Positions 20,180 through 30,387 of a stretch of 64,000 nucleotides of DNA are shown here, piece after piece; the stretch's first letter is position 1; every line of letters begins with the position of its first letter. The translations under genes and the position numbers were made by a program. The notes below the pieces were generated by a model. It was given only the letters and a program-made list of their open reading frames with translations, was not told the DNA's origin and made no database searches. The stretch is from Dolomedes plantarius (taxonomy: Eukaryota > Arthropoda > Arachnida > Araneae > Dolomedidae), in the NCBI GenBank assembly GCA_907164885.2, contig OU015496.1:186523781-186587780 (forward strand). Reading direction: 5' to 3'.

Positions 20180-22584
20180 GTATCATCGGAAGGCTGTACG
20201 ATCCGATAGGGTTCCTGAATCCATTTACGATTAAAGCAAGAATACTCTTGCAAGAAATATGGAAACGTGGCATACTTTGGGAAGCTGCACTGCCCGAAGA
20301 ACTATTCATACCATGGAAAGATTGGTGTGATGAAATATCTTTTATTTCTAATATCGAAATACATAGACACCAATTCGAAGGTATCCGAAAGGAGAATATC
20401 CAGAACCTCATCCATCTTCATTGCTTCTGTGACGCAAGCCAGAAGGCTTATGGCGCTGTTTTGTATTTGAGATACGAAGTGGACGGAAGATTTCATACAA
20501 GTTTTGTAACTTCAAAGTCACGAGTAGCTCCGTTGAAGAAGTTATCTATTCCACGTTTGGAATTAATGGGAGCATTAACTGGATCTCGATTGGTAAAATA
20601 TGTCGAGAAAGCCTTTAAAGATTTGAAGCTAGTGAAACACTTCTGGACTGATTCAAAAATTGTTTTACATTGGATACAAAGCGATCCAAAGAGATGGAAA
20701 CCATTCGTAAAGAATCGAGTTGTTGAAATACAGAAGAATGCTCCACCAGAGACATGGAGGCATTGTCCAGGAAGTGAGAATCCAGCAGATTTATTGAGTA
20801 GAGGAGAGAAAATCGAAAATCTTGAAAATAATAGCTTGTGGTGGACAGGGCCTGCGTGGCTTAAAGAAAGTGAAGAGAATATCTTAGCACCAGAAGAAAT
20901 TGAAGTAGACAGCTCAGAATGCATAGATGAAGAATTGAGAAAATCATACAAGGAAATAACCACCAATGCATGCATTACCCATTCAACTGATGATCTATTC
21001 CAGATTCAAAATTATAGCAACTTAACCAAAATTTACCGAATTACAGCTTGGTGCTTGAGATATCTGAATAATCTCAGAAACTCAACTAAACTATCTGGAC
21101 CATTGGCAACGGAAGAAATTGAGTCAGCAGAGAAATATTGGATAAAGCGTATACAGAATGAACATTTCCAGGAAGAAATTACAAGCCTTAAGGAAAACAA
21201 ACCATTGCGACCAGAATCCAGAATAAAGACTCTAAATCCATTCCTTGATGAAGACGGTATCGTCAGGGTTGGTGGAAGACTCCAAAATTCCAATTTACAG
21301 TTTAGAGAAGCACACCCAATCGTGCTACCCGATAAAGGTCATTTCATCGATTTAATTATAATGTATAACCATAACATAGTAGGACACGGAGGAATAGCAG
21401 ACACTTTATGTCAAATTAGAGAAAATTTCTGGTTATTGAGATCGCGAAAGAAAATTAAAAATGTGCTATACAACTGCCACACTTGTAAGAAATTTCGAGT
21501 CAAACCAATAGAACAAGACATGGCACCACTCCCCCCAGATCGCTGTCGAGAAGCATTCCCTTTCGAGATCACTGGACTTGATTACGCTGGTCCGTTGTAT
21601 GTTAAAGATGGAAAGGATCACGTAAAAGGTTATGTACTCTTATTCACTTGTGCTGTTACTCGAGCGGTTCATCTAGAGCTGACATCTGACATGACCACAG
21701 AAACATTCCTGCTAGCTTTCCGACGTTTTATCGCCAGACGAGTATTATGTAAAGTTATTTTTTCGGATAACGCGAAGACGTTTAAAACTGCAAAAAAAGA
21801 AATTGATCTCCTGAACCAAAGCATGAAGGGAGCACAAGATTATTTTGTTCAGAAAGCAATACAGTGGAAATTTATCATTGAAAAAGCAGCATGGTGGGGA
21901 GGTTTCTGGGAGAGGGTAGTCAAATCAATAAAAACATGCTTAAGAAGAATTTTGGGGCGATCATCCTTGACCTACCGAGAGTTAGAAGCTGTTCTTTTAG
22001 AAGTTGAGGCTATACTAAACTCTAGACCACTGACGTTCGTTTATTCCGATCAAGCAGAGCCAGAACCTCTGACTCCAGGACACTTTCTCATTGGTCGACG
22101 ATTGTTGTCATTACCATCATATCAGACAGCGACTCACATCACTCCTACAAATTTTCATCGACGGTGGAAACACCAAGAGTTAATGACTCAGATACTTTGG
22201 AAGGTGTGGAAACATACATACCTAATGGATTTAAGATCGGCACATCACAACAAAATGATCGGTAAGGGTTCCGACTTACAAGAAGGAGAATTAGTGCTGG
22301 TCCACGAGGAAAAATTGCCTAGGCTGATGTGGAAGATGGGACGTGTCATCAAAACATTTGTCGGGCGGGACAAGAAAGTCCGTGCCTGTGCTGTTCGTCT
22401 GCCGAATGGCAAAGAAATCAGAAGACCTGTGCAGTTATTGTTTCCTTTGGAACTAACCTTAGGAAAGAACATTCGTCTTTCGGGGCCGGAGGATGTTCCG
22501 GCAGCCCAGCAGACCGATAGGGGGCGCGAACGTCTTGACAACATAGGACGAGAGAAGCGAGAGAGAAACGGGACAGAACCGTAA
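20122..22584 (+). CDS. BEL/Pao RNase H-integrase (second pol frame)
   Basis: The frame is open from 20122 after a TAA and has no plausible start of its own, so it is the 3' part of pol, displaced by a one-base frame change between about 20120 and 20170. It begins in the A17/BEL connection (SIIGRLYDPIGFLNPF). RNase H acidic residues lie in FCDAS (20431), RLELMG (20560), WTDSK (20649) and NPADLLSRG (20788). Integrase follows: zinc-binding HNIVGHGG…CHTC (21372-21486), then D at 21580, D at 21766 and E at 21910, and a DUF5641-like C-terminal domain (LTPGHFLIGR onward). The stop is inside the 3' LTR, so the last 30 codons are LTR-encoded. The catalytic residues are all intact. Confidence 0.92.
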   Translation, partial: GYDKENEKCRTEVTKREVLSIIGRLYDPIGFLNPFTIKARILLQEIWKRGILWEAALPEELFIPWKDWCDEISFISNIEIHRHQFEGIRKENIQNLIHLHCFCDASQKAYGAVLYLRYEVDGRFHTSFVTSKSRVAPLKKLSIPRLELMGALTGSRLVKYVEKAFKDLKLVKHFWTDSKIVLHWIQSDPKRWKPFVKNRVVEIQKNAPPETWRHCPGSENPADLLSRGEKIENLENNSLWWTGPAWLKESEENILAPEEIEVDSSECIDEELRKSYKEITTNACITHSTDDLFQIQNYSNLTKIYRITAWCLRYLNNLRNSTKLSGPLATEEIESAEKYWIKRIQNEHFQEEITSLKENKPLRPESRIKTLNPFLDEDGIVRVGGRLQNSNLQFREAHPIVLPDKGHFIDLIIMYNHNIVGHGGIADTLCQIRENFWLLRSRKKIKNVLYNCHTCKKFRVKPIEQDMAPLPPDRCREAFPFEITGLDYAGPLYVKDGKDHVKGYVLLFTCAVTRAVHLELTSDMTTETFLLAFRRFIARRVLCKVIFSDNAKTFKTAKKEIDLLNQSMKGAQDYFVQKAIQWKFIIEKAAWWGGFWERVVKSIKTCLRRILGRSSLTYRELEAVLLEVEAILNSRPLTFVYSDQAEPEPLTPGHFLIGRRLLSLPSYQTATHITPTNFHRRWKHQELMTQILWKVWKHTYLMDLRSAHHNKMIGKGSDLQEGELVLVHEEKLPRLMWKMGRVIKTFVGRDKKVRACAVRLPNGKEIRRPVQLLFPLELTLGKNIRLSGPEDVPAAQQTDRGRERLDNIGREKRERNGTEP
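22482..22493 (+). promoter_or_regulatory. Candidate polypurine tract
   Basis: ggggccggagga immediately precedes the 3' LTR, the expected place for the plus-strand primer. It is interrupted by two C bases and overlaps pol coding sequence, so the assignment is positional. Confidence 0.45.
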
Positions 22585-22856
22585 TGGGACTGAATGAAGA
22601 TAGAGAGAACTCGTATAATCTTAATGTGTAACGCCTTTGTTTAATTGTTAGTGTAGTTTGTAGTAAATGTAACGTGTACGTATTATTAAATGTTCGTTTA
22701 ATTGTTAGTTGTAGAATGATTTCGAGTCTGATATAAATGTCTAAACAACAGAACTGGATTTGAGAGCCAGCGGCCCTTAGCACGAACTCAGAAGGTAAGT
22801 GGAACTTACTTACCTAATAATTAAAATAAGAAAGTAGGGTTTATAGTCTCTGCACA
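22494..22856 (+). repeat. 3' LTR (363 bp)
   Basis: Starts tgttccgg and ends tctctgcaca. It contains 66 bp (tgatttcgagtctgatataa onward, about 22714-22779) that the 5' LTR lacks. It encodes the end and stop codon (22582-22584) of pol. Confidence 0.95.
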
Positions 22857-22941
22857 CCTACGCCACTGGGTGGACCGTAATACGTTGAAAAAATTAGAAG
22901 TAGCCCGTACCCTGGAAAGTCTGTCCACCCCTGCTTTAGAT

Positions 22942-24120
22942 ATTTGAACAACAAACGCTCGTAGTTGTAATGAATAATATTAGTAAAATTATTAAAAATA
23001 GAAAAACCGTAAAAATCAAAAAACTGAGCAGCCTGCTTTCTCGACAGCGTCGCTCTCCCCTCGTTGTCAGTCGATTCCTTTTTCCTGCCCTGAAATCGAA
23101 CTCTCTTTGCGCGTCGACATATATTTGTGAATCTTTGTTTTCCAATAAGAAACACTTAAAATCAAAGTACCGATCAAGCGTCGTTGACACTCATTTGGAC
23201 CAATGCCTGAGAACTCTTCATTAAACTTATGTGCCCCATTACAACGAGTTGGCCGCAAATTTGCAATGTCACATATCGCATTTAATTATCAATTTTAAGA
23301 TTGTTCCGTTTAAATTAAAATTTGAATTTATGCATTAAAAATTTATGTCGCATTAATATTTTCATGTTTAAATATAGATCCTCCTCATCCTCTTCATAAA
23401 GCTCTTCAAACTCCAGCATTTCTAAAATACTAACCGCTGCGCTACCAGTATGGTCGTTTTTATAAATTACATCCCTCTCTGTATGTACTATTTTTCAAAA
23501 TTAATATATCTACACTTTATCATTACATCAAATAAGAAATAATATTTCCATTTTTAAGGGAAAAAAATTTTCACTTAAAAATGGAGTAAAAATTCAGCAA
23601 ATACTAAAATATAGCGTGGATTACATCACTCTCTGTATGTACTATTGTTCACAATTCAGTTATCTACACTTAATCATAACAAATAATAAATCGTTGGGAA
23701 AATGTCTTCATTTATAAAATGGCGTAAATATTCAGCAAGTGCTGAAAAAAGTGTAGAAAATTAACTATTACTGGCTATCGGTTGCTATGCCGGCGACGAT
23801 TGAGCCTAACCTCGCTATCATAATATACGCTCTCTCTTTCACGCCTCCCTCTTAACGAATTACTTCTTCTTCGCTTTCTTTCTTGAGACTGTTCCCGATT
23901 TCCACTTGATCGTGCAGCTTACTTTCGAGCATTCCTGATTTCAGTGCGAAAATCCATGTTGACACGCGGTTGCTAACTGCCGACGGCCGCTAATGTTTAC
24001 ATCTGGTAGTTGCAGTCGTTGCCATTCGGAATGTAGAAATGTCGTCGATTTTTGTGCCGCATACCTACGCGTTTTATATACATAGATGCCCTCCTAGTAA
24101 AAAAAAGTTGCTGACCCCTG
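22942..24120. repeat. Probable hAT remnant with diverged 154-bp tandem pair
   Basis: The right end reads agttgctgacccctg at 24106-24120, the inverse of the CAGGGGTCAGCAACT terminus common in hAT elements. I could not find the matching left end or a target duplication. Inside, two diverged units (23466-23619 and 23620-about 23765) both start attacatc-ctctctgtatgtacta. Frames in 22.84-23.26 kb on both strands are short and unrecognised. Confidence 0.4.
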
Positions 24121-24281
24121 GTCTATCCGAAAGTTTTTCGAGGCGGTATTCTTGAAAATTTTCTTTGAAAGCTTGTCTCAGCATTGATATTTTCAAAAGA
24201 AGAAAAGTTGGAGAAACATTTTAAAAAGTTAAGCAAAATTCCTTTTTCAAGAATAAAAAGAAAACAATTTGTTTCGAAATA

Positions 24282-25149
24282 CAGTAAACCCTCGTTTAAC
24301 CGGACTAACTGGGACCATAGGCAATCCGGATAATCCAGGTAATATGAGTAACAAGCAAAACAAAATCCTTAACTGAGCAGACTTAACGTTTATTACGATA
24401 AAAAACTATGTTTTGTAACAAAATTACGTAGTATTGTTTATAAGACATTAAAAAATATAATAATTACAAGATAAAAAGGACTTTTTATATACCATGTTTT
24501 TTAATTCTCTGTTCAATCATATAAACTTGACAATTCTATGTATTAATAATTACTTTTTTAAAATTTTTTGATGAATTATTCTGTCAACTTGAAAGAAAAT
24601 GAAGTTAATTGGAAGTTAACTTGCATATAACTTTTCGTTTCCGTTCTGGCCAATAGATGGCTGCACCAGTCTACAAAACAAAATTAACTGAAAATAACTG
24701 AAAATGAATTTAATTCTGCTTAAAGATGGGTAAAAGTATTAAAAAAATGCATTGTCATCGTGTTCTGAGCTATTCTAAAAGGTTCAAATGTCTAGCTAGT
24801 CGGGAAGTTAGTTAAAAATCGATTGCAAGATTTGTACTTGACAAACACACACACAAACAAGAAAGCAAGTTAATAAAAACATGGTAAAAATAACTTTTCA
24901 CATTATTTCTTAACAAAGAATTGACAAGTCTAGTAAAGCTTTCTTAAACTCAACAAAAAGCATTTTATTACCGTAATTTATTGTACAATATATGCAGGAA
25001 CTGTACATTGAATCCAACTAAAAAGCGAATATTTGGCGTACTTATAGTTACGCTCTTGCTAGCATAGTTAAAAACTATTATCTAATGCGAACATTAAATA
25101 AATAAAAAAGAGGTCTACAAATCTGACCCGGATAAACAAGGTTTTACTG
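24282..25149. mobile_element. pogo/Tc1-like element with shared core
   Basis: Ends CAGTAAACCCTCGTTTAACC and CCGGATAAACAAGGTTTTACTG (written from 25128), flanked by TA (24280-24281, 25150-25151). The interior 24465-24890 is a core also found at 28228-28681 (inverse) and 56285-56832. No long frame remains. Confidence 0.75.
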
Positions 25150-25499
25150 TAATTTTTAAAGGTTCGATAATGCATATTTTTTTTTCTTTCGAAATATTTT
25201 AAGTAATGCCAAGATTTTTAAATGTTCCTTCAAGTATTTAGTCGTCATAAAATCCAGAGAAGTGGATACAAGACTCAGATAAATTAATAAAAATCACCCC
25301 CCAAATTCATAGGATGCTTCAGGAAGAATGACTCTGCGTAAGATGCCAGTTTAGATGATCCAAGCTATATCAAGTGTCTTTGAAGATAGTCTATTTAGAT
25401 ATGTGTAGACCATAAACATTGACGACGGATCAGTTGTATCAATTAATTACGTTTTTATTCATCAAAATAATTTTAAACAAGGTAAATGGGGAAAATTCC

Positions 25500-25868
25500 C
25501 GCTCGTGGAATCACATCCACGCAAAGCAACGTTTAGCTTACAACTGAAGAATATTTGTCTACGTCATATCAGACGCCGCTTAGCGCATGCGCTCAGACAT
25601 CAAGCATTTTTTTCCCCATACGTACAATTCCGCCAAGCTCTTAATCAAAAAACATTATCCCACGCACACCGCGAAATCGATTCGCTATTTTATTCGGGGA
25701 GTGCCCGGTAAGTGAACAATAGATACCTATGAGAACCCATGACTGAGCCCACTCGGTGGAAATTCGAGATGCTAACTACTATGCAATGCAAGCGGCCTGC
25801 AACTCAAGCCTTCAGTCTATGTAGGGAAGTTTATATTATGTTGTTTTCAGAGGGTAAACAGAAGCAGA
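25500..25868. repeat. Diverged dispersed repeat, copy 1
   Basis: About 25630-25860 is similar to 38770-38985: cacaccgcgaaatc, attttattc-gg, agtgaac, gagatgctaac and tgtagggaagttt recur in the same order with many substitutions. The element class is unknown. The (CAA)n SINE interrupts or abuts it at 25869. Confidence 0.45.
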
Positions 25869-26245
25869 GTTGTTGTTGTTGTTGTTGCTTATGCCACTTG
25901 ACCGACAGCAACATCAGATCAAGTCCCGAAGGCTATGGGCGATGAAGGTGCGGCTCCTGTTTTGAATTAGCACCACAAGGGTCGGAGTCCGACTTGGCTA
26001 AATGACCGGTCCCGTAATTTTGCACCGAGTCAAGAGAAGAGACCGGAACACTCGACCCCGTACCTCCAGAGGTAAATTTGAGAACTTGGAGGACATTGCA
26101 GCCACACCCTACTTTACGTGCCCCGACCACCATTAGTGAACACGGCGGTGGATGTGCAGCGACGAGCATCGAACCAGGGACGTTCAGATCACCGGCCCTA
26201 TAAGCAGAGTACCCAACAGCGATGGACCTAGGTTTCACCCTCATT
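25869..26245 (-). repeat. tRNA-derived SINE with (CAA)n tail
   Basis: On the minus strand, a tRNA-like head (ctgttgggtactctgc as A box, ctggttcgatgctcg as B box, near 26215-26155), a body of about 250 bp, and a tail of six or seven CAA units ending near 25869. This is a full-length tRNA-class SINE layout. The 103-residue minus-strand frame across it is not considered coding. Confidence 0.6.
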
Positions 26246-26764
26246 ATGGGCTCCTCTGCCTATAAGTATGTTGAAGAAAAAATAATTCCGTAAGGAGAAT
26301 TTCTCGAAGCTTGTACTGGGAAATGAAAAAGTGCAGTCATCCCGCCAAAACGGAAAGTGCTGTCGACAATCACGAATCATAAAATTAAGAGAGTTTGAAG
26401 GTGAAAAAATTCTTGGAACATGCCCTCGTAGGAAGGGTCATTTATGCAAAGTTATACATGTACAGTGTACCCAGCAACCTCGGTTTCGCTCCAGTTGAGA
26501 AGTCAAAACAAGGATGAAACCAAAGTCCATGACTTCTGGGGATATATATTTGGATTATGTAACCCCTTCCACGAAGACACGTCCCATGCATATATACATA
26601 GAGACTTCTCTAGCCGACCACCCCTCTAAACGACCATATTTTGTTCAAAACCAATTCAAGACTCCACCGAGACAATGTTATGGAAGAAACCTCTTTTCGA
26701 CGGCCATTTTTGTTTCGGAACCATTACTGGCCGCCATAGAGAAGTTTCACTGTATATATTTTAA
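26246..26764. other. Non-coding stretch
   Basis: Nothing firm. The segment near 26455-26490 (gtacagtgtacccagcaac) may continue the diverged repeat split by the SINE. Confidence 0.35.
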
Positions 26765-27293
26765 CTAGCTGTTTACCCGGTGTTGCCCGGGTATTTATTT
26801 ATCCCAATTTTTTATTGGTCAGAAAAAGGAATGAATTCTACCTTCAGTGTAAAATCTAAGTAATTTTATTTACAGGTATTTAAAAGTATATGTACAGTAT
26901 ACAAAGTAAAAAGTAAAATTGCAAATTTTCTATAATATTAACTTAAAACTTGATTATAAACAACATTTTTAGTTCCCCTATTCATCTCAGCGACCCCCAA
27001 AACTATGGATTTGATACTACTCGCGGTTATTTGGGGCATTCGGCTTTCCCCCTTCTTCCGAACCCCCTCCCAATGCTGATAGGGGCTGAACTTGCATTTA
27101 AACGACATCGGGAGTATCACTATTCATCTCACCGAAAACGAAAAATATGGGTTTGTCATCACTCTCGGTCATTTTGGACACATTTTATTTTTCACCCCAT
27201 CTTCCCCCTTCCCTCCAAACTCCAAATGCGGTGGGGGGTGGGGCTGAAATTGCTCACGGCATCGGGAAATGCACTATTCATCCCAGCGGCCCT

Positions 27294-27830
27294 GAAAACG
27301 CTACTCGACACTACTCTCGGTAGACACTACTCTCGGTCATTTTGGACACATTTTATTTTTCACCCCATCTTCCCCCTTCCCTCCAAACTCCAAATGTGGT
27401 GGGGGGGGGGGCTGAAATTGCTCACGGCATCGGGAATGCACTATTCATCCCAGCGACCCTGAAAACGCTACTCGACACTACTCTCGGTAGACACTACTCT
27501 CGGTCATTTTGGACACAATTTTATTTTTCACCCCATCTTCCCCCTTCCCTCCAAACTCCAAATGCGGTGGGGGGGGGGGGGGGCTGAAATTGCTCACGGC
27601 ATCGGGAATGCACTATTCATCCCAGCGACCCTGAAAACGCTACTCGACACTACTCTCGGTAGACACTACTCTCGGTCATTTTGGACACAATTTTATTTTT
27701 CACCCCATCTTCCCCCTTCCCTCCAAACTCCAAATGCGGTGGGGGTGGGGGGGGGGCTGAAATTGCTCACGGCATCGGGAATGCACTATTCATCCCAGCG
27801 ACCCTGAAAACGCTACTCGACACTACTCTC
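27294..27830. repeat. Minisatellite inside Helitron B, 167-173 bp period
   Basis: The repeated landmark gaaaacgctactcgacacta occurs at 27294, 27461, 27633 and 27806. The length differences come from the poly-G tract (10-14 G). Units are far more similar to each other than to the degenerate units at 7.85-8.35 kb, indicating recent amplification. Confidence 0.85.
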
Positions 27831-28227
27831 GGTCATTTTGGACACTTTATTTTTCACACCTTCCTCCCCCTATTCAACTCATTGACCCCGAAAACCATGG
27901 ATTCGACACTACTCTCGGTCATTTGGGAAATTTTATTTTTCACCTCTTCTTTCACGTCCCCCCATACTGATGGGGATGAACTTACGCTAAAAAGGCATCG
28001 GAAGAGTCATTATTTTTCTCAGCGACCCCGAAAACTATGGATTCGACACTAATATCAATCGTTTTCGATTATTTTTACATGTCCCCCCTGCCCCCCATGG
28101 GTTGCTACGGGTGTTCTACCACACCTCTGTGTTTCATTCCAGATTGTAAGTTATATGTGTACCAAGTTTGGTTGAAATTGCTTCAGGCGTTCCGGAGTGA
28201 TGCTGGAACATACACACTCACATACAT

Positions 28228-28681
28228 CCATTTTTACCATGTTTTTATTAACTTGCTTTCTTGTTTATTTGTGAATGTGTTTGTCCCTTACAAATCTTGC
28301 AATCGATTTTTAGCTAACTTCCCGACTAACTAGACATTTGAAACTTTTAAAATAGCTCAGAACACGATGACAAGGCATTATTTTAATACTTTTAGCCATC
28401 TTTAAGCAGAATTAAATTAACTTTTAGTTATTTTCAGTTCATTTTGTTTTGTAGACTGGTGCAGCCATCTATCGGCATGGACGGGAACGAAAAGTTAATC
28501 GCAAGTTAACTTCCAATTAACTTCATTTTCTTTCAAGTTGATGGGATAATTCATTAAAAAAAATTTAAAAAAGTATTTATTAGTACATAGAATTGTCAAG
28601 TTTATATGATTCAACAGAAAATTTAAAAACATGGTGTATAAAAGTTCTTTTTATCTTGAAATTATTATATATACGTATAGA
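28228..28681 (-). repeat. Shared core sequence, copy 2
   Basis: In inverse orientation this matches 24465-24890 and 56285-56832. Landmarks on the minus strand: caagataaaaagaac, ccaattaac-type pairs, ttaattctgcttaaagatgg, ttctgagctatt and acaagaaagcaagttaataa. An internal inverted pair taccatgttttt…aaaaacatggta lies near the ends. Confidence 0.75.
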
Positions 28682-29450
28682 TATAAGGAATTTAATTTTA
28701 AGGGTTGCTTATGCATTCGTATAAGATCTTGAGAAGTTTCAAATTATCCGTAAATTTTAATAAAAACCAATTGTTAAACATCAAACACAGAAATAACTCC
28801 TAAATAGAATTTTTGTTTTCGAACAAAATGCATTCAAGGTTCTTGTTTTATTTGATACCACCGACAATTTTATTTCAAACAGTCTGCAGACATTTCTGTT
28901 GAACATCTGCAAAAGGTGCTCGTATATTGTCGTTCATCATGTTCAAAGAATTTGTATTCATCAATTATACATCACAGCTTAACAAAAAAAGCCTTTTTTT
29001 GTCTCCTTTTTTCTTTATTTACTTGGAGGCTAAAAATGTGACGGGTTCTCTTTTTCCGCCAAGGATGAATACATTTCTCGACGACAAAAATTTAAAAATA
29101 ACCGTTCAGTTCTTTTCTCCGATTTGAAGTAATTTTGAATTGTACATGGTGCAACACATGCCATAGCTTAGCGTACAATACGCTTTTCGGGAACAATAGA
29201 TGGATGCAAGCAACCGATATCCAATACAATGAGACAAAAGTAAACGGGCACTGCCGGAAGGCTTGACTTCATTCTCTGGCAACGGGAGCAATCCATCGTA
29301 TAACTACACATGTCTTACCCGTGGTTGTTAAAAAGTCTAAAATCGAACTTTTGTACCATTATTTCATCAAGACGGAGCATCAGCTGACTTTGCAGATCTT
29401 CAATCCTCGTGTTACCTTACGGTAAATTTTCCTCTCCGTACGTTTTTAAA
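28682..29450. other. Non-coding stretch
   Basis: AT-rich sequence. Short frames only, nothing recognised. Confidence 0.4.
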
Positions 29451-29535
29451 CCCTTCAGCGGGCGCGCCCGTGTATAAAGTGCAAGATTTTCGAAATTTTG
29501 AATGGTTTGCTTTTACAAGTAAGGTTTGAATGTTC

Positions 29536-30387
29536 TAGGGATGCGACATCGATGTCCATGTTTTCAAAACATCGATGTTTTGATAAAAACATCGATGTTT
29601 TAAACATCGATTTATTGAAGCCGATGTTTTTTTAACATCGATGTTTTGTGTTAGATGTTTTACGTTGTCTCGATGTTTTTTTTTAAATGAAAAAGTACCG
29701 TAATAAAAAAAATTTACCACGTAGCATAATTTTCACACTCAGTAAATGTAAGTCTGAATTCTGAAAAGGGGGAATGATTCCTTGGCAAACAGACAAATGG
29801 CAATTAACAACCAATGAACCAATCAGAGCGCTTGGAATGTTCCTGATACTCCAGAACCTTCCATGGGGTTTTATTTTACAATTAGTATATCTACGAGTGC
29901 ATCCATTTAAGTTTTTGTTTTGTTCTGGTTTTATATAAGTTGACGTTAATATTATTAGTAAGATGCCTCCCAAAAGTATCGTTTGGAAATATTTTTACAA
30001 AACCACTGACAAATTGGCAAAATGCAATATTTGCCTTAAGTCCCTCAAAACTTCTGGCAATATCACGAATTTATCTGGACAATTGAAGGCAAAACATGGC
30101 GGTATTTACAACGAAAATTTTGAGTCATGTAGCCCAAAGCAACCAAGTTTTTGTAATTTGTGCCTGCCCAATCAGAGAGTAAAATTAAATCACCCGCTCC
30201 CCCCACGACTAACGGAAGTAACATTAATGTTAGAGATTACTAAACCAGTTTTAAAAAATGGATGTTCTAAAACATCGATGTTTAAAAACATCGATGGTTT
30301 TGGGGCGATGTTTATTAGCATCGATGTTTTAATATTGAATATCGATGTTTCAAACATCGATGTTTTGTTATCGATGTCGCATCACTA
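29536..30387 (+). mobile_element. hAT (Ac-like) element with palindrome arrays
   Basis: Ends TAGGGATGCGACATCGATG and CATCGATGTCGCATCACTA, with 8-bp duplication gaatgttc at 29528-29535 and 30388-30395. TAG-GGATG termini resemble the Ac branch of hAT. The first 150 bp and last 130 bp hold repeated aaaacatcgatgtttt palindromes, probable transposase-binding sites. Between them lies the start of a transposase reading frame. The rest of the transposase is deleted. Confidence 0.9.
29963..30260 (+). pseudogene. hAT transposase N-terminus with BED zinc finger
   Basis: ATG at 29963 opens a 141-residue frame whose first ~95 residues look like a hAT transposase start. A BED-type finger is visible: VWKYFYKT, CNICLKSL, then NLSGQLKAKHG. 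The usual L-x-x-H-L-K-x-K-H pattern has a Gln where the first His should be, so metal binding may be lost. After about 30245 the frame runs into the terminal palindromes, so the dimerisation and catalytic DDE domains are missing. Confidence 0.7.

Larger units (their letters stand above)
16854..22856 (+). mobile_element. BEL/Pao LTR retrotransposon, nearly complete
   Basis: A 6.0-kb element with two LTRs (TG…CA ends), a 5-bp target duplication cctac (16849-16853 and 22857-22861), a tRNA-Lys primer site, gag with three CCHC knuckles, an aspartic protease, a reverse transcriptase with YVDD, RNase H and a DDE integrase. Gene order PR-RT-RH-IN and the DUF1759/A17-type regions are diagnostic of BEL/Pao. 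No envelope frame is present. One frame change splits pol and the protease active site is altered, so this copy is probably not autonomous. LTR similarity implies a young insertion. Confidence 0.95.
16612..22933. mobile_element. hAT element split by a BEL/Pao insertion
   Basis: Outer ends CAGGGGTGGGCATAAAGTCG (16612) and GTCTGTCCACCCCTG (ending 22933), flanked by the 8-bp duplication ctttagat at 16604-16611 and 22934-22941. Without the nested retrotransposon it is about 314 bp, a typical CAGGGG-type hAT MITE. The insertion point of the BEL element is the 5-mer cctac. Confidence 0.9.
26765..28681 (-). mobile_element. Non-autonomous Helitron with expanded minisatellite, copy B
   Basis: On the minus strand the 3' end is an intact Helitron terminus: stem acccgg, loop gcaaca, stem ccgggt, then aaacag and CTAG followed by T (26764 is A on the plus strand). 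The candidate 5' TC is at 28681-28680 (TCTATACGTATATATAATAA), placed beyond a 450-bp core shared with two other elements. Copy A lacks that core and starts with TC at the equivalent of about 28230. Inside are near-identical units of 167-173 bp (27294, 27461, 27633, 27806), each with a variable poly-G run. Frames of 80-170 residues here are repeat translations. Confidence 0.65.

Noticed and set aside
20120..20180. Programmed -1 frameshift between the two pol frames
   Set aside because: No X-XXY-YYZ slippery site or evident pseudoknot; BEL/Pao elements normally encode one continuous pol.
16854..22856. Endogenous retrovirus with envelope
   Set aside because: No frame exists between integrase and the 3' LTR; the pol frame ends inside the LTR.
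26950..28052. Series of related 80-170 residue frames
   Set aside because: Translations of the Helitron minisatellite with poly-G runs; frame depends on G-run length.
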